The notes under the pieces are model-generated. The model ran no database searches, was not told the DNA's origin, and was given only the letters and a program-made list of their open reading frames with translations. Of a stretch of DNA of 64,000 bases, positions 15,890 through 25,562 are shown piece by piece. Position 1 is the stretch's first letter. Every line of letters begins with the position of its first letter. Source of the DNA: Clostridia bacterium (lineage in GTDB: Bacteria > Bacillota > Clostridia > Christensenellales > Borkfalkiaceae); NCBI GenBank assembly GCA_017536205.1, contig JAFXHX010000011.1, forward strand, positions 1 through 64,000. Direction: 5' to 3'. A program made the translations under genes and the position numbers.

Positions 15890-17538
15890 ACTTCTGTAAT
15901 TATTGGTAAAACCATTGGGTTTTTCTTGAGTTTTTTGTAAACGCTATCGCGAATATTTTTGCGAATAAGCCTTATAACTTCGGTTTTGTTGCCAACTCTT
16001 TTTACGTTGTAGCCCGATAGCGTTTTTATAATTATTTGTTTTAGTTCGTTAATTTGGTTACCGTCTAGCCCAGCGCCACGGTCTTCAATATAAGGCTCGA
16101 GTGCTAGCGCACCACTTTCTGCCGATATACAGCAAACGGCAACAATAATACCTTCTTCGGAAATATATTTTCTATCTCTTACAACGCTAGGCGCTTCGCC
16201 AACCGCTAAACCGTCAACTAAACTGCTACCTGCGGGTACTTTCTCTATTCGGCGCATCGTTTTTTGAGTAAGTTCAACGCCGTCACCTATTTCGCATATG
16301 AGTGAAGCACCGTTTTTAAGCCCCATTTGCCTTGCTAAAAGAGTGTGCTTTTTAAGGTGGCGATATTCGCCGTGAATAGGTATGAAAAAACGTGGACGAA
16401 TAAGCGAGTGCATAATTTTAAGTTCTTCACCGCACGCATGCCCCGAAGCGTGTATTTTTTCTAAACTTTCGTAAACGACTTCGGCGCCCTTACGGTACAA
16501 GTTATTTATAACTTGGTAAATGCTTTTTTCGTTTCCAGGTATTGGCGATGCAGATATAATAATAGTATCGTTACTGCCGATAGATACTTGGCTTGACTCG
16601 CCCGACGCCATGCGAGTTAAGGCGCTCATAGGCTCGCCTTGCGAACCCGTTGAAACGACAACTAATTCTTTATCGGGAACGTTTTTAATTTTTTCTATAT
16701 CGATAAGCGTGTCTTTAGGAATTACGAGTTCTTTAACCTTTTCAGCCGACTGTATAACGTTTAGCATACTTCTTCCTGAAAGGGCAACTTTTCGCTTGTT
16801 TTTATAAGCGATATTAAGTATTTGTTGAAGCCTATAAACGTTAGATGCAAACGTTGCTATAATAATTCTTCGCGACTTGTTTTCTAAAAACAACCTATCT
16901 AAATTATCGGTAACTACGCTTTCACTCATAGAGTATCCAGAACGCTCGACGTTAGTTGATTCACAAAGCATTAAAAGAACGCCCTTTTTACCTATTTCGG
17001 TAAGCCTTGCAAGGTCGATAATCTCACCGCCTATGGGGGTTAAATCAACCTTAAAATCGCCAGAGTGAAAAACAGTTCCAACAGGGGTTTGAATAGCAAA
17101 TGCAACTGCGCCTGCAATAGAGTGGTTTACGTTTATAAACTCAACCGAAAACGCCCCTACTTTTACCGTTGATTTTGCTTCTACTGCAATAAGTTTTGCC
17201 TTGTTAACGCCAACTTCACGAAGTTTATTATCAAGTAAAGAAAGGGTTAATTTGGTTGCGTAAACGGGAACGTTTATCTTTTTTAGTAAGAAAGGAACGG
17301 CACCTATATGGTCTTCGTGGCCGTGCGTTAAAAACAAGCCCTTAATTCTTTCTCTATTTTGAATAAGATAGGTAAAATCGGGAATAACAAGGTCAACCCC
17401 AGGCATATCGTCGCTTGGAAAAGTAAGCCCTGCATCAATTATAATAATATCTTTTTGATATTCTAGTACGGTTATGTTTTTGCCTATTTCGCCAACACCG
17501 CCTAAAAATCTAACTTTTAACGTGTTTTTATTTTTCAT
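15886..17538 (-). CDS. rnj: Ribonuclease J
   Basis: This 550-residue metallo-beta-lactamase/beta-CASP ribonuclease has the zinc motif HGHEDH at 72-77, the beta-CASP domain in the middle (STGSQGEPMSALTRMASG) and HGEYRHLKKH late in the chain. RNase J degrades and matures mRNA and rRNA by endo- and 5'-exonucleolytic cleavage in the cytoplasm. It is slightly shorter than Bacillus RNase J1 (555) but complete. It heads an operon with trmR and trhP and has its own promoter. J1 and J2 cannot be told apart here. Confidence 0.94.
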   Translation of the reverse strand: MKNKNTLKVRFLGGVGEIGKNITVLEYQKDIIIIDAGLTFPSDDMPGVDLVIPDFTYLIQNRERIKGLFLTHGHEDHIGAVPFLLKKINVPVYATKLTLSLLDNKLREVGVNKAKLIAVEAKSTVKVGAFSVEFINVNHSIAGAVAFAIQTPVGTVFHSGDFKVDLTPIGGEIIDLARLTEIGKKGVLLMLCESTNVERSGYSMSESVVTDNLDRLFLENKSRRIIIATFASNVYRLQQILNIAYKNKRKVALSGRSMLNVIQSAEKVKELVIPKDTLIDIEKIKNVPDKELVVVSTGSQGEPMSALTRMASGESSQVSIGSNDTIIISASPIPGNEKSIYQVINNLYRKGAEVVYESLEKIHASGHACGEELKIMHSLIRPRFFIPIHGEYRHLKKHTLLARQMGLKNGASLICEIGDGVELTQKTMRRIEKVPAGSSLVDGLAVGEAPSVVRDRKYISEEGIIVAVCCISAESGALALEPYIEDRGAGLDGNQINELKQIIIKTLSGYNVKRVGNKTEVIRLIRKNIRDSVYKKLKKNPMVLPIITEV

Positions 17539-17567
17539 ATTAGTCCTTTGAAATTGTGGTCACTATT

Positions 17568-17596
17568 ATTTTAACACATACAAGGCGTTTTGTAAA
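17568..17596 (-). promoter_or_regulatory. rnj: Promoter of rnj-trmR-trhP
   Basis: TTTACA (17591-17596), 17 bases, TAAAAT (17568-17573) on the minus strand, followed by an AAAGGACT ribosome binding site before the rnj ATG. Confidence 0.7.
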
Positions 17597-17654
17597 CATA
17601 AAAAACACTTGCAAATATTTATAAATATTTGGCTCGACAAAATATAACAAAAAA

Positions 17655-17673
17655 ACCACGGACAATCCGTGGT
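17655..17673 (-). terminator. Intrinsic terminator of valS
   Basis: ACCACGGA pairs with TCCGTGGT around a short loop, followed by TTTTTTTG on the minus strand. Confidence 0.85.
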
Positions 17674-17692
17674 TTTAATTTTTGTAAACTAC

Positions 17693-20320
17693 TTAACCTT
17701 GAAGTTCTTTAATGTTTTTAGTAATTTTCTTGCGCATATCAAGGTATTTGTTAAGTTTTTCGCGTTCGCTATCAACGAGCGATTTGGGGGCTTTTGCTAA
17801 AAAGCCTTGGTTTGCAAGTTTACCGTTTGCCCTTGCAATTTCGCTTTCAACCTTTTCAAGTTCTAAGTTTAAACGCTGTATTTCTTTATCGAAATCAACG
17901 AGTTCACCAAGCGGAACGTAAAGTTCGGTTTTATCAAGCACCACCGAAACGGTTTTTTGGTTAAGTTCTGCCTTTGATTGAATAAAGTTGAGTTTTTGAA
18001 TATTAGCAAGTTTTTCTACGTAAATAGAAGCCCTTTCAAGCAAACGCTTTTTCTCGGTAACGACGTAAAGGTCAACCTTTTTAGAAGGAGCGCAACCCGT
18101 ATCTGCCCTAATTTGCCTTATTGCAGTTATTACGCTCATAATATAACGGCAATCTTCACTTTCTTTGCGATACGAAAGTTTTGCGTTATACCTTGGGTAT
18201 TCGCTAACCATAATGCTACCTTCAACACCTGGAATATGTTGATAAATCTCTTCAGTGATAAAGGGAATATACGGATGAAGAAGTTTTAAGGTGTTTTTCA
18301 AAACGTAAATTAAAACGCTTAAAACGTGGGTTTTCTTTTCTTCGTCGTCGCCGTATAAATAAGGTTTAGAAAGTTCTATATACCAGTCGCAGAAGTCGTT
18401 CCAGAAAAACTCTTGAAGTTCACCGCAAGCAAGACCTATTTCGTATTTTTCCATATCTAAGGTAACCTTTTTAACGGTTTGGTTAAGCCTTGATATTATC
18501 CACTTATCGGTAAAGTTAAGTTTAAGTTCGCTTACGTCTTTAATCTTTTTGCCTTCGCAATTAAGTAAAACGAAACGAGATGCGTTCCAAATCTTATTGA
18601 TATAGTTACGGCAACCTTCAATTTTATCTTTAGAAAATCTAGTGTCGCTACCGGGGGCAATACCGTTTAAAAGAGCGTAACGCAAGGTGTCTGCACCGTA
18701 CTCGTCTATAATTTCAAGCGGGTCGATACCGTTGCCGAGCGATTTACTCATTTTTCTACCCTGCGCGTCGCGAACAAGTCCGTGAATTAACACGTCTTTA
18801 AAAGGAATACGTCCGGTGTGTTCAAGACCAGAGAAAATCATTCTTGCTACCCAGAAGAAAATAATATCGTAAGCGGTAACTAAAAGGTCGGTAGGATAGA
18901 AATATTTAAGGTCTTCGGTATTGTCGGGATAGCCGAGCGTAGAGAACGGCCAAAGCGCAGAACTAAACCAAGTATCTAAAACGTCTTCGTCTTGGTGGAT
19001 TTTGGTTGAGTTACACTTCGTGCAAACCTTAACGTCTTGTTTAGAAACCATAACTTCGCCACAGTCTTCACAGTAGTAAGCAGGTATTCTATGACCCCAC
19101 CAAAGTTGGCGTGATATACACCAGTCTTTAATGTTGGTCATCCAGTTATAGTATATTTTAGTAAACCTTTCGGGCGTAAACTTAACGCTCTTTTTCTTAA
19201 CTACGTCGATAGCGGGTTTAGCAAGTGGTTCCATTTTAACGAACCATTGTTTTGAAATGAGCGGTTCAACGATAGTTGAACAACGGTAGCAGTGGCCAAC
19301 GTTGTGGTTATACGCCTCTACCTTTTCAAGTAAGCCCATTTCTTTAAGGTCGTCTACTAAAACCTTACGGCACTCAAATCTATCAAGCCCAGCGTATTTA
19401 CCAGCGTCTTCGTTCATAGTACCGTCGTCGTTCATAACCTTAATTACGGGAAGATTGTGCCTTAAGCCAACTTCAAAGTCGTTGGGGTCGTGCGCGGGAG
19501 TAATTTTAACTGCGCCCGTACCAAAGTCAAGTTCAACGTAATCGTCTGCAACCAAGGGTATTTCTCTATTTACGATAGGTAAAATTAAGGTTTTACCTAA
19601 AAGGTCTTGATAGCGTTTGTCCTTGGGGTTAACTGCAACGGCAACGTCGCCAAGCATAGTTTCAGGACGAGTAGTTGCAACTATAACGTATTTATCTTCG
19701 CCCTTTACTTGATATTTAATGTGCCAAAGGCCAGACGCCTCTTCGGTATAGTCAACTTCAGCATCTGAAAGAGCAGTTTTACAAACGGGACACCAGTTAA
19801 TTATTCTTTTACCTTGGTAGATAAGACCTTTTTCGTAAAGGTTAACGAAAACTTCTTTAACGGCTTTGTTAAGATTTTCGTCCATAGTAAAAGCAAGGCG
19901 CGACCAGTCGCAAGACGAGCCGAGTTTTTTTAGTTGCTCTACTATTCTGCCACCGTATTTTTCTTTCCATGCCCAAGCGCGCTTTAAAAACTCTTCTCTA
20001 CCAACACTTTCTTTGGTAAGACCTTCTGCTTTCATTGCGTCAACGATTTTTACTTCGGTTGCAATAGACGCGTGGTCGGTACCGGGGAGCCAAAGCGTTT
20101 CGTAGCCTTGCATGCGCTTAAAGCGAATAATACTATCTTGTATAGAGTCGTTAAGAGCGTGGCCCATGTGAAGTTGGCCTGTGATGTTTGGTGGGGGTAT
20201 TACCACCGTGAAAGGAACTTTATCGGGGTTGGGGTTTGCTTTAAAGTAACCCTTTTCTTCCCATTCTTTATAAATCCTTTCTTCAAACTCTTTTGGATTA
20301 TAGGTTGTTGAAATCTCCAT
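17693..20320 (-). CDS. valS: Valyl-tRNA synthetase
   Basis: This 875-residue class I synthetase has [15 protein letters not shown] (HIGH-type motif) near residue 42, the editing (CP1) domain with [24 protein letters not shown], and the KMSKS loop in [12 protein letters not shown]-terminal coiled coil (about 810-870) binds tRNA-Val. It charges tRNA-Val in the cytoplasm. Unusually for a Firmicute aminoacyl-tRNA synthetase gene, the leader of about 55 nt is too short for a T-box and shows no AGGGTGG core. It is transcribed alone with its own terminator. Confidence 0.98.
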   Translation of the reverse strand: MEISTTYNPKEFEERIYKEWEEKGYFKANPNPDKVPFTVVIPPPNITGQLHMGHALNDSIQDSIIRFKRMQGYETLWLPGTDHASIATEVKIVDAMKAEGLTKESVGREEFLKRAWAWKEKYGGRIVEQLKKLGSSCDWSRLAFTMDENLNKAVKEVFVNLYEKGLIYQGKRIINWCPVCKTALSDAEVDYTEEASGLWHIKYQVKGEDKYVIVATTRPETMLGDVAVAVNPKDKRYQDLLGKTLILPIVNREIPLVADDYVELDFGTGAVKITPAHDPNDFEVGLRHNLPVIKVMNDDGTMNEDAGKYAGLDRFECRKVLVDDLKEMGLLEKVEAYNHNVGHCYRCSTIVEPLISKQWFVKMEPLAKPAIDVVKKKSVKFTPERFTKIYYNWMTNIKDWCISRQLWWGHRIPAYYCEDCGEVMVSKQDVKVCTKCNSTKIHQDEDVLDTWFSSALWPFSTLGYPDNTEDLKYFYPTDLLVTAYDIIFFWVARMIFSGLEHTGRIPFKDVLIHGLVRDAQGRKMSKSLGNGIDPLEIIDEYGADTLRYALLNGIAPGSDTRFSKDKIEGCRNYINKIWNASRFVLLNCEGKKIKDVSELKLNFTDKWIISRLNQTVKKVTLDMEKYEIGLACGELQEFFWNDFCDWYIELSKPYLYGDDEEKKTHVLSVLIYVLKNTLKLLHPYIPFITEEIYQHIPGVEGSIMVSEYPRYNAKLSYRKESEDCRYIMSVITAIRQIRADTGCAPSKKVDLYVVTEKKRLLERASIYVEKLANIQKLNFIQSKAELNQKTVSVVLDKTELYVPLGELVDFDKEIQRLNLELEKVESEIARANGKLANQGFLAKAPKSLVDSEREKLNKYLDMRKKITKNIKELQG

Positions 20321-20377
20321 ATTTCATCTCCGTAAAATAACGTAGTAAGTAAAATATAATTCAAGTCGCGTTTTTAT

Positions 20378-20406
20378 AGTATATATGTTTTTTTAATTAT
20401 TGTCAA
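20378..20406 (-). promoter_or_regulatory. valS: Promoter of valS
   Basis: TTGACA (20401-20406), 17 bases, TATACT (20378-20383) on the minus strand. A divergent + strand promoter for the ABC operon lies next to it. Confidence 0.75.
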
Positions 20407-20422
20407 ACAAAACTTTGCTTTC

Positions 20423-20441
20423 ATACAATATAATATTGTAT
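20423..20441. promoter_or_regulatory. Palindrome over the -10 of the ABC transporter operon
   Basis: ATACAATA-TAA-TATTGTAT is a perfect 8-3-8 inverted repeat. It includes the TATAAT (20429-20434) that serves as -10 for the gene at 20459. No good -35 is seen 17 bases upstream, so the promoter may be weak or activator-dependent; the palindrome is a likely regulator site. Confidence 0.5.
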
Positions 20442-20458
20442 TTGTTTTAGGAGGTATA

Positions 20459-21445
20459 ATGAAAAAATTACTTATTTTTGTACTTACTTTTGCGCTTTTT
20501 GCGCTTCCACTAACGGGTTGTAAAAAAACCGACGACGTTTTGCGAGTTAACGAAGTTACCGATTCGTTTTTTTACGCTCCGTTTTATCTAGCAATTGAAA
20601 AGGGCTTTTTTGAAGAAGAAGGCATAACTATTGAACTTACTAACGGTGGCGGTAGCGACGTTTCTATGACTGCGCTACTTTCTAAAAACGCCGACGTAAT
20701 TTTAGCAGGCCCTGAAACTGCAGTTTACGTTAACCGTCAACAGCGAAAAGACGCGCCAAAGGTTTTTGCACAACTTACAAAGCGCGACGGTTGCTTTTTA
20801 ATAGCCAAAAACCCCGACCCTAACTTTACTTGGGATAAACTTTTGAACAAAGAAATAATCATAGGCAGAAAAGGTGGGCTTCCCGCTATGACGTTTGAAT
20901 ATATCGTTAAGCAACTAGGCCTTACTAACGGCGTTAACGTTACACTTAGAACTGATATTCAGTTTAACCTTATGGCTCCCACTTTTGAAACTAGCACGAG
21001 TGACTACGTTACCCTTTTCGAGCCTACCGCAACAGAGTTTGTAAGTTCTGGAAAAGGCCACATAGTTGCAAGCGTTGGCGCACAAAGCGGTGAAGTTCCC
21101 TACACTTCTTTTATTGCGCTAGACAGTTTTATTAAAAGCCACCCAGAAAAAATTGAAAAGTTTGTAAAAGCGATGTATAAGGCGATTAATTTTGTTAAAA
21201 CCCAGCCCTCGACGGTGGTTGCCGAGTATCTTGTTAAGCACTTTACGGGCTCGAACGTAAACGCGGTTGCATCTTCGCTTGAAAACTATAAATCGGTTGA
21301 CACTTGGATGACTGATATGACGCTTACCGAGCCTATGTTTAATAAACTTGTTGAAATTATAACGGGTGCCGGCGAAAGTGCTGAAGGCGTAACTTACCAA
21401 GATATTGTAAACACAGAGTTTTCTAAAAAATTATTTGTGGCGTAA
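20459..21445 (+). CDS. ABC transporter substrate-binding lipoprotein, NMT1/SsuA-like
   Basis: This 328-residue lipoprotein has a signal peptide ending in the lipobox LTGC (Cys21), so it is anchored outside the membrane. The mature domain carries the NMT1/THI5/SsuA signature (FYAPFYLAIEKGFFEEEGI, DVILAGPETAVYV). Such proteins bind aromatic or small sulfonated ligands (pyrimidine precursors, aliphatic sulfonates, taurine, nitrate-like anions). The substrate is not evident. A GGAGG site precedes the ATG, and the ATPase gene follows 24 bases later. Confidence 0.88.
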   Translation: MKKLLIFVLTFALFALPLTGCKKTDDVLRVNEVTDSFFYAPFYLAIEKGFFEEEGITIELTNGGGSDVSMTALLSKNADVILAGPETAVYVNRQQRKDAPKVFAQLTKRDGCFLIAKNPDPNFTWDKLLNKEIIIGRKGGLPAMTFEYIVKQLGLTNGVNVTLRTDIQFNLMAPTFETSTSDYVTLFEPTATEFVSSGKGHIVASVGAQSGEVPYTSFIALDSFIKSHPEKIEKFVKAMYKAINFVKTQPSTVVAEYLVKHFTGSNVNAVASSLENYKSVDTWMTDMTLTEPMFNKLVEIITGAGESAEGVTYQDIVNTEFSKKLFVA

Positions 21446-21469
21446 ACACGCCGACACAAAGGAGAAATT

Positions 21470-22234
21470 ATGCGCGATATACTTGAACTTGAAAACGTTT
21501 CGCTTATATATCAAAGCGAACTTAAAGAAACCGAAGCGGTTAAAGACCTATCGTTTAGCGTAAAGGACGGCGAGTTCGTTTCTATAATAGGCCCTTCCGG
21601 GTGTGGAAAAACAACCGTGCTTTCAATGATTGCAGGGCTAATACCTACCACGAAAGGCAAAATACTTTATAAAAACGAGCAAATTGAAAAGGTTTCGTCG
21701 GGCGTTTCGTATATGCTTCAGCGCGACGAACTTTTTCCTTGGAGAACGATAGAAAAAAACGTTTACTTGCCACTAGAAATTAAAAAAATTAAAGACGCTA
21801 GCGCTTATGAAAGGGCTAACGACCTAATTAAAAAATACGGGCTAGAAGACTTTAAAAAGGCTTTCCCCCACGAACTTTCAGGCGGTATGCGACAAAGGGC
21901 TGCGCTTATACGCACCCTTTCAACCAGCCCCGACGTTTTGCTTTTAGACGAGCCGTTTTCGGCACTTGATTACCAAACTAGACTTTCAGTTTGCAACGAC
22001 GTTTATAAAATTATTAAATCGGAAAAGAAAACGGCAATACTCGTAACGCACGATATTAGCGAAGCAATTTCGCTTTCCGATAGGATTTTAGTTTTAACTA
22101 AACGCCCTGCAACGCTATATAAAGAACACGTTTTACCTTTTAATAAACGGCTTTCGCCACTTAAACGCAGAGAACAAAAAGAGTTTCCTATTTTGTTTGA
22201 CGTTTTATGGAGGGAACTAAACGATGAAAACTGA
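21470..22234 (+). CDS. ABC transporter ATP-binding protein (SsuB/TauB-like)
   Basis: This 254-residue ATPase has Walker A GPSGCGKTT (near residue 43), Q-loop MLQRDELFPW, signature LSGGMRQRAALIRTL and Walker B LLLDEPFSALD, with the switch His in VTHDISEA. It is closest in layout to ATPases of nitrate/sulfonate/taurine importers. It energises the importer formed with the flanking lipoprotein and permease. It overlaps the permease gene by 11 bases, indicating translational coupling. Confidence 0.92.
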   Translation: MRDILELENVSLIYQSELKETEAVKDLSFSVKDGEFVSIIGPSGCGKTTVLSMIAGLIPTTKGKILYKNEQIEKVSSGVSYMLQRDELFPWRTIEKNVYLPLEIKKIKDASAYERANDLIKKYGLEDFKKAFPHELSGGMRQRAALIRTLSTSPDVLLLDEPFSALDYQTRLSVCNDVYKIIKSEKKTAILVTHDISEAISLSDRILVLTKRPATLYKEHVLPFNKRLSPLKRREQKEFPILFDVLWRELNDEN

Positions 22235-23024
22235 ACTTTCAAAAGAACGCGCGTTATACCTTAAAGAAAAAAGAAATAAAAAAATAGCCGTTAACGTTTC
22301 ACGCGCTTTGCTACTAGTTGTGCTACTTGGCGTGTGGGAACTATTAGCGCATCTTGGCGTAATAGACGTGTTTTTAATGAGTAAACCTTCGCAAATTGCA
22401 GTAACTTTATACGATTTATTTGCGTCTGGCAATATGCTTACTCACGTTTTAACCACCCTTTACGAAACGGTTGCAGGATTTTTAATTGCAACTTTCTTAG
22501 GAACAATAATTGCCCTTGCGCTTTGGTGGAGCGAAACGTTAAGAAAGGTTTTAGAGCCATATATAGTAGTTTTAAACAGCCTACCTAAAATTGCGCTTGG
22601 CCCTATTATTATAGTGTGGTTTGGCGCAGGCACGAAGTCTATAATTTTTATGGCTGTGATTATTACGATAATAGTTACCGTTATTACTATGCTTAACGGC
22701 TTTACCGAAACGGAAAAAGGCAAACTACTTCTTATGCGCTCGCTTGGCGCTAGCAAAATGCAAACTCTTGTAAAACTTGTAATTCCGTCATCAATTCCTA
22801 CCTTTATTTCGTGCTTAAAAATTAACGTTGGAATGGCGTGGATAGGCTCGATTATGGGCGAATATTTAGTTTCAAAGCAAGGAATAGGCTATTTAATAGT
22901 TTACGGCGGGCAAGTGTTTAGGCTAGATTTAGTTATGGCTAGCACCATAGTTCTGTGCGCCTTAGCAGGGTTTATGTACGCAATCGTTGCCTTAATTGAA
23001 AAACGGCTTGTAAATAAAAGATAA
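22224..23024 (+). CDS. ABC transporter permease (SsuC/TauC-like)
   Basis: This 266-residue protein has about six transmembrane helices and the coupling-helix motif MRSLGASKMQTLVKLVIPSS, the EAA-type loop that contacts the ATPase. The stretch LNSLPKIALGPIIIVWFG is typical of the nitrate/sulfonate/taurine permease family. It forms the membrane channel of the importer with the two genes upstream. It ends the operon at a bidirectional terminator. Confidence 0.92.
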   Translation: MKTELSKERALYLKEKRNKKIAVNVSRALLLVVLLGVWELLAHLGVIDVFLMSKPSQIAVTLYDLFASGNMLTHVLTTLYETVAGFLIATFLGTIIALALWWSETLRKVLEPYIVVLNSLPKIALGPIIIVWFGAGTKSIIFMAVIITIIVTVITMLNGFTETEKGKLLLMRSLGASKMQTLVKLVIPSSIPTFISCLKINVGMAWIGSIMGEYLVSKQGIGYLIVYGGQVFRLDLVMASTIVLCALAGFMYAIVALIEKRLVNKR

Positions 23025-23043
23025 GCGATGGCATAGCCATCGC
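23025..23043. terminator. Bidirectional terminator between convergent operons
   Basis: GCGATGGC pairs with GCCATCGC around ATA, with TTTTT on the + strand and TTATCTTTTA on the minus strand. It ends both the ABC operon and the four-gene operon reading the other way. Confidence 0.85.
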
Positions 23044-23046
23044 TTT

Positions 23047-24702
23047 TTAATATAAATATTCTTTAATTTCCTTAATCTTTTTAAGATTTGCTTGAAAGTA
23101 TTTTGCATACTCTCGCCTTGAAACTATTTTCGATATAGACGATAGTTCATACATAACTGCAGATAGCGCCTTTACGTCTGTAATTTTTAAAAGTAGGCCT
23201 TTTTCTTTTAGTTGGTTATAAATATTTTCTGCCGACTCTTTAAGTGGAAATAAATCTTTTTCGGCGTGAGCAAGTTTTGCAAATGCGTAAGAATACGCTT
23301 CTAAAAAGGCGTGTGAGTTTTCACCTTCGAAATTAGCCTTATATAGCCTAATTTTCATAAACACGTTTGAAAAGGCTACGGGAAGTTCTTCATCAAGCCC
23401 GTCAGCAACCAAAAAGCCTATTATTCCCGACTTTATTCTATCGTAAACGTCTAACTTAATAAGGGCGTTTTTAAGCGTTTTAACAGCCGTTTCGGTCGAC
23501 AGTTCCGAAAGCAAGGTAACAACGCTTGATTGAAGTTCGTAAATGCCCGAATAAAAGGCGTAATGGGCAAGCGTTTGAATATCTTTTTCAAGGTTTTGCT
23601 TTTCTTCTTGCGTTGCGCCTAAAAGTTCGGTGGCGCGTTTTAAAAAGGTTTTTCTAACCTTTTGTGGCACGTCGAAACTATATTCTAATTTTTTATAGTC
23701 AGGCTTTTTATTTACTGCCTTTTCTGCTATTTGATAATAGTAATAATGTATAGGCGAACGAGTTATTTGATAGCACTTTTTAAAGAGATTTTCGGCGTTT
23801 TCATAGTAGCCTAAATTATAATTTGCTATACCAACCAAATGCAAAATGGGGGTGTCGTATGCATTTTTAACAAGGTACGTTTTGCCAAGATTTTTTACTA
23901 GTTCGTTTTCGCCTCTTTCGCAAGCAACCATTATTACCTTGTGAACGTCTTCTTGAAGTTGCAAGTCTGCATCTCTTAAAAGATTAAAAAAGTAACTAGC
24001 CCTATCGTCGCTACCAAGCGCGTTGTACATAGAAACGGCGTTACACCAAACCGAAACGTTTTCAGGCTCTATATCGTGCGCTTTTTCAATAAGTTCGGTT
24101 GCGTATTTCGGCTCGCCTTTTAAAAAGTAGCAAACGGAAACGCTTATTAGTTTTTGAACGTAAAAGCGTGAGTTTTCGGGAATTATAGAAAGGCTTTCAA
24201 TAGCCTTATCGTAGTAGCCAACCTTAATATAACCATCGCAAATCTTTAAAAGGTTAGAAAAATCGGCTTTATCAAAGGGGTATGCAAGTTTATAGTTGTT
24301 TTTTGGGTCTAACGCCTCGTCGTAAAACTCTAAAGTAACGTTAGAATATTCAAAAACTGCTTTTTTATTTGCCCTTAACTGCTTGTTAAAATACATTCCC
24401 GCAAGGTCGGTTTCGCCCATTTTGTAAAAACACGCACCTAGCCCGTTATAAGCCCTTGCATACGAGCGCTCGTCTTGTTGAACGGATAAAAACTTTATCC
24501 ACTCGTCGGCAGAAGCGTCGTACTTTTGCATATCGTAATAAACCTTTGCACGTTTTAAAGAAAGTTCACTCTCGCCCATACCGTTTTTTTGCATACGGTC
24601 GGTTATGAGTAATGCGCCGAGCAAATCGCCTTTTTTAAGTTTTTGTTTGTATAGCGCTTCTAGCGTAGTACTAGAAAAGTCGGCGCTTAAAATATCAGCC
24701 AT
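23047..24702 (-). CDS. Tetratricopeptide-repeat protein of unknown function
   Basis: This 551-residue soluble protein has no signal peptide or membrane segment. The first 330 residues form a run of degenerate TPR helical pairs, for example YNGLGACFYKMGETDLAGMYFNKQL, LISVSVCYFLKGEPKYATELIEKA and HLVGIANYNLGYYENAENLFKKC. The C-terminal 200 residues are alpha-helical without a recognised domain. TPR proteins are protein-protein scaffolds. It overlaps the hslO gene by eight bases and is the last gene of the operon. I do not recognise the specific family. Confidence 0.75.
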   Translation of the reverse strand: MADILSADFSSTTLEALYKQKLKKGDLLGALLITDRMQKNGMGESELSLKRAKVYYDMQKYDASADEWIKFLSVQQDERSYARAYNGLGACFYKMGETDLAGMYFNKQLRANKKAVFEYSNVTLEFYDEALDPKNNYKLAYPFDKADFSNLLKICDGYIKVGYYDKAIESLSIIPENSRFYVQKLISVSVCYFLKGEPKYATELIEKAHDIEPENVSVWCNAVSMYNALGSDDRASYFFNLLRDADLQLQEDVHKVIMVACERGENELVKNLGKTYLVKNAYDTPILHLVGIANYNLGYYENAENLFKKCYQITRSPIHYYYYQIAEKAVNKKPDYKKLEYSFDVPQKVRKTFLKRATELLGATQEEKQNLEKDIQTLAHYAFYSGIYELQSSVVTLLSELSTETAVKTLKNALIKLDVYDRIKSGIIGFLVADGLDEELPVAFSNVFMKIRLYKANFEGENSHAFLEAYSYAFAKLAHAEKDLFPLKESAENIYNQLKEKGLLLKITDVKALSAVMYELSSISKIVSRREYAKYFQANLKKIKEIKEYLY

Positions 24703-25561
24703 TTATAATTCCTAAAAGTTTATCTACGTCGTCTTTATTATAAACGTACGTTTTATCACAATATTCGCACTCTACCCTAATTTCGCCTTGTTCGCGCAAG
24801 ATGTCGTAAAGTTCTTCTTTACCGAGTGCTACCATCATAGAGTTAATGTACTTTTTACTGCAAACGCATTTGTAGCGTGGTTTTCTTTCGCTGAATTCTA
24901 CGCCTGCAAAATGAAGTTCACAAATGCCTTTTGCACCTATTTTTTTAATTAGCGAACTAATATCGGTATAACCTAAAATAATTTCTTCGGCTTTTTTAGC
25001 CGTTTCGTAATCGCAACCTGGTAGCGCCTGCATAATAACGCCACCTGCGCCCAAGCACTTACCTTTTGCGCTAGTTAAAACGCCAAGCGCCATTGCAGTT
25101 GGCTCTTGCTCGGAAACGGTGTAGTAATATGCAAAATCTTCGGCAAGTTCGCCACTAACTAGTTCACACGAACCCGAATAGGGCTCTTTAAGCCCCATAT
25201 TTCTAACAACGGTAATTCTACCCTTTCCTACAAGACCTTTAACGTCTAACTTGCCCTTTTCGTTTAAGGGAAGATTAACGCTTGGATTTTCAACGTAACC
25301 GCGAACGCTTAAATTACTATCTGCGCTAACGATAATTTGACCACCGGGCCCGTCACCTGAAATGGTAACTGAAAGCCTATCGCTTTTGTTTTTGAGATTA
25401 GACGCCATAAATAAAGAAGCCGTCATCGCTCTGCCGAGCGCCGCCGAAGTTAACGGCGTTAACCCGTGATATTTAATTGCCTTATTTACTATTTGAGTAC
25501 TCTCTATAACGGTAAGCGAAATCTTTCCGTCAAAGAGTAAAGTTTTATAAATTGCATCCAT
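24695..25561 (-). CDS. hslO: 33-kDa chaperonin Hsp33 (redox-regulated holdase)
   Basis: This 288-residue protein has the Hsp33 N-terminal domain (SGDGPGGQIIVSAD, AKGKCLGAGGVIMQALPG) and the four zinc cysteines as Cys232-x-Cys234 and Cys265-xx-Cys268. Oxidation of these releases zinc and activates holdase function in the cytoplasm. Length is normal. It sits between a methyltransferase (one base upstream) and the TPR gene (overlapping), an arrangement I do not know from described operons. Confidence 0.95.
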   Translation of the reverse strand: MDAIYKTLLFDGKISLTVIESTQIVNKAIKYHGLTPLTSAALGRAMTASLFMASNLKNKSDRLSVTISGDGPGGQIIVSADSNLSVRGYVENPSVNLPLNEKGKLDVKGLVGKGRITVVRNMGLKEPYSGSCELVSGELAEDFAYYYTVSEQEPTAMALGVLTSAKGKCLGAGGVIMQALPGCDYETAKKAEEIILGYTDISSLIKKIGAKGICELHFAGVEFSERKPRYKCVCSKKYINSMMVALGKEELYDILREQGEIRVECEYCDKTYVYNKDDVDKLLGIING

Positions 25562-25562
25562 A

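Noticed and set aside
20321..20400. T-box leader for valS
   Set aside because: The leader is only about 55 nt long and lacks the T-box core.
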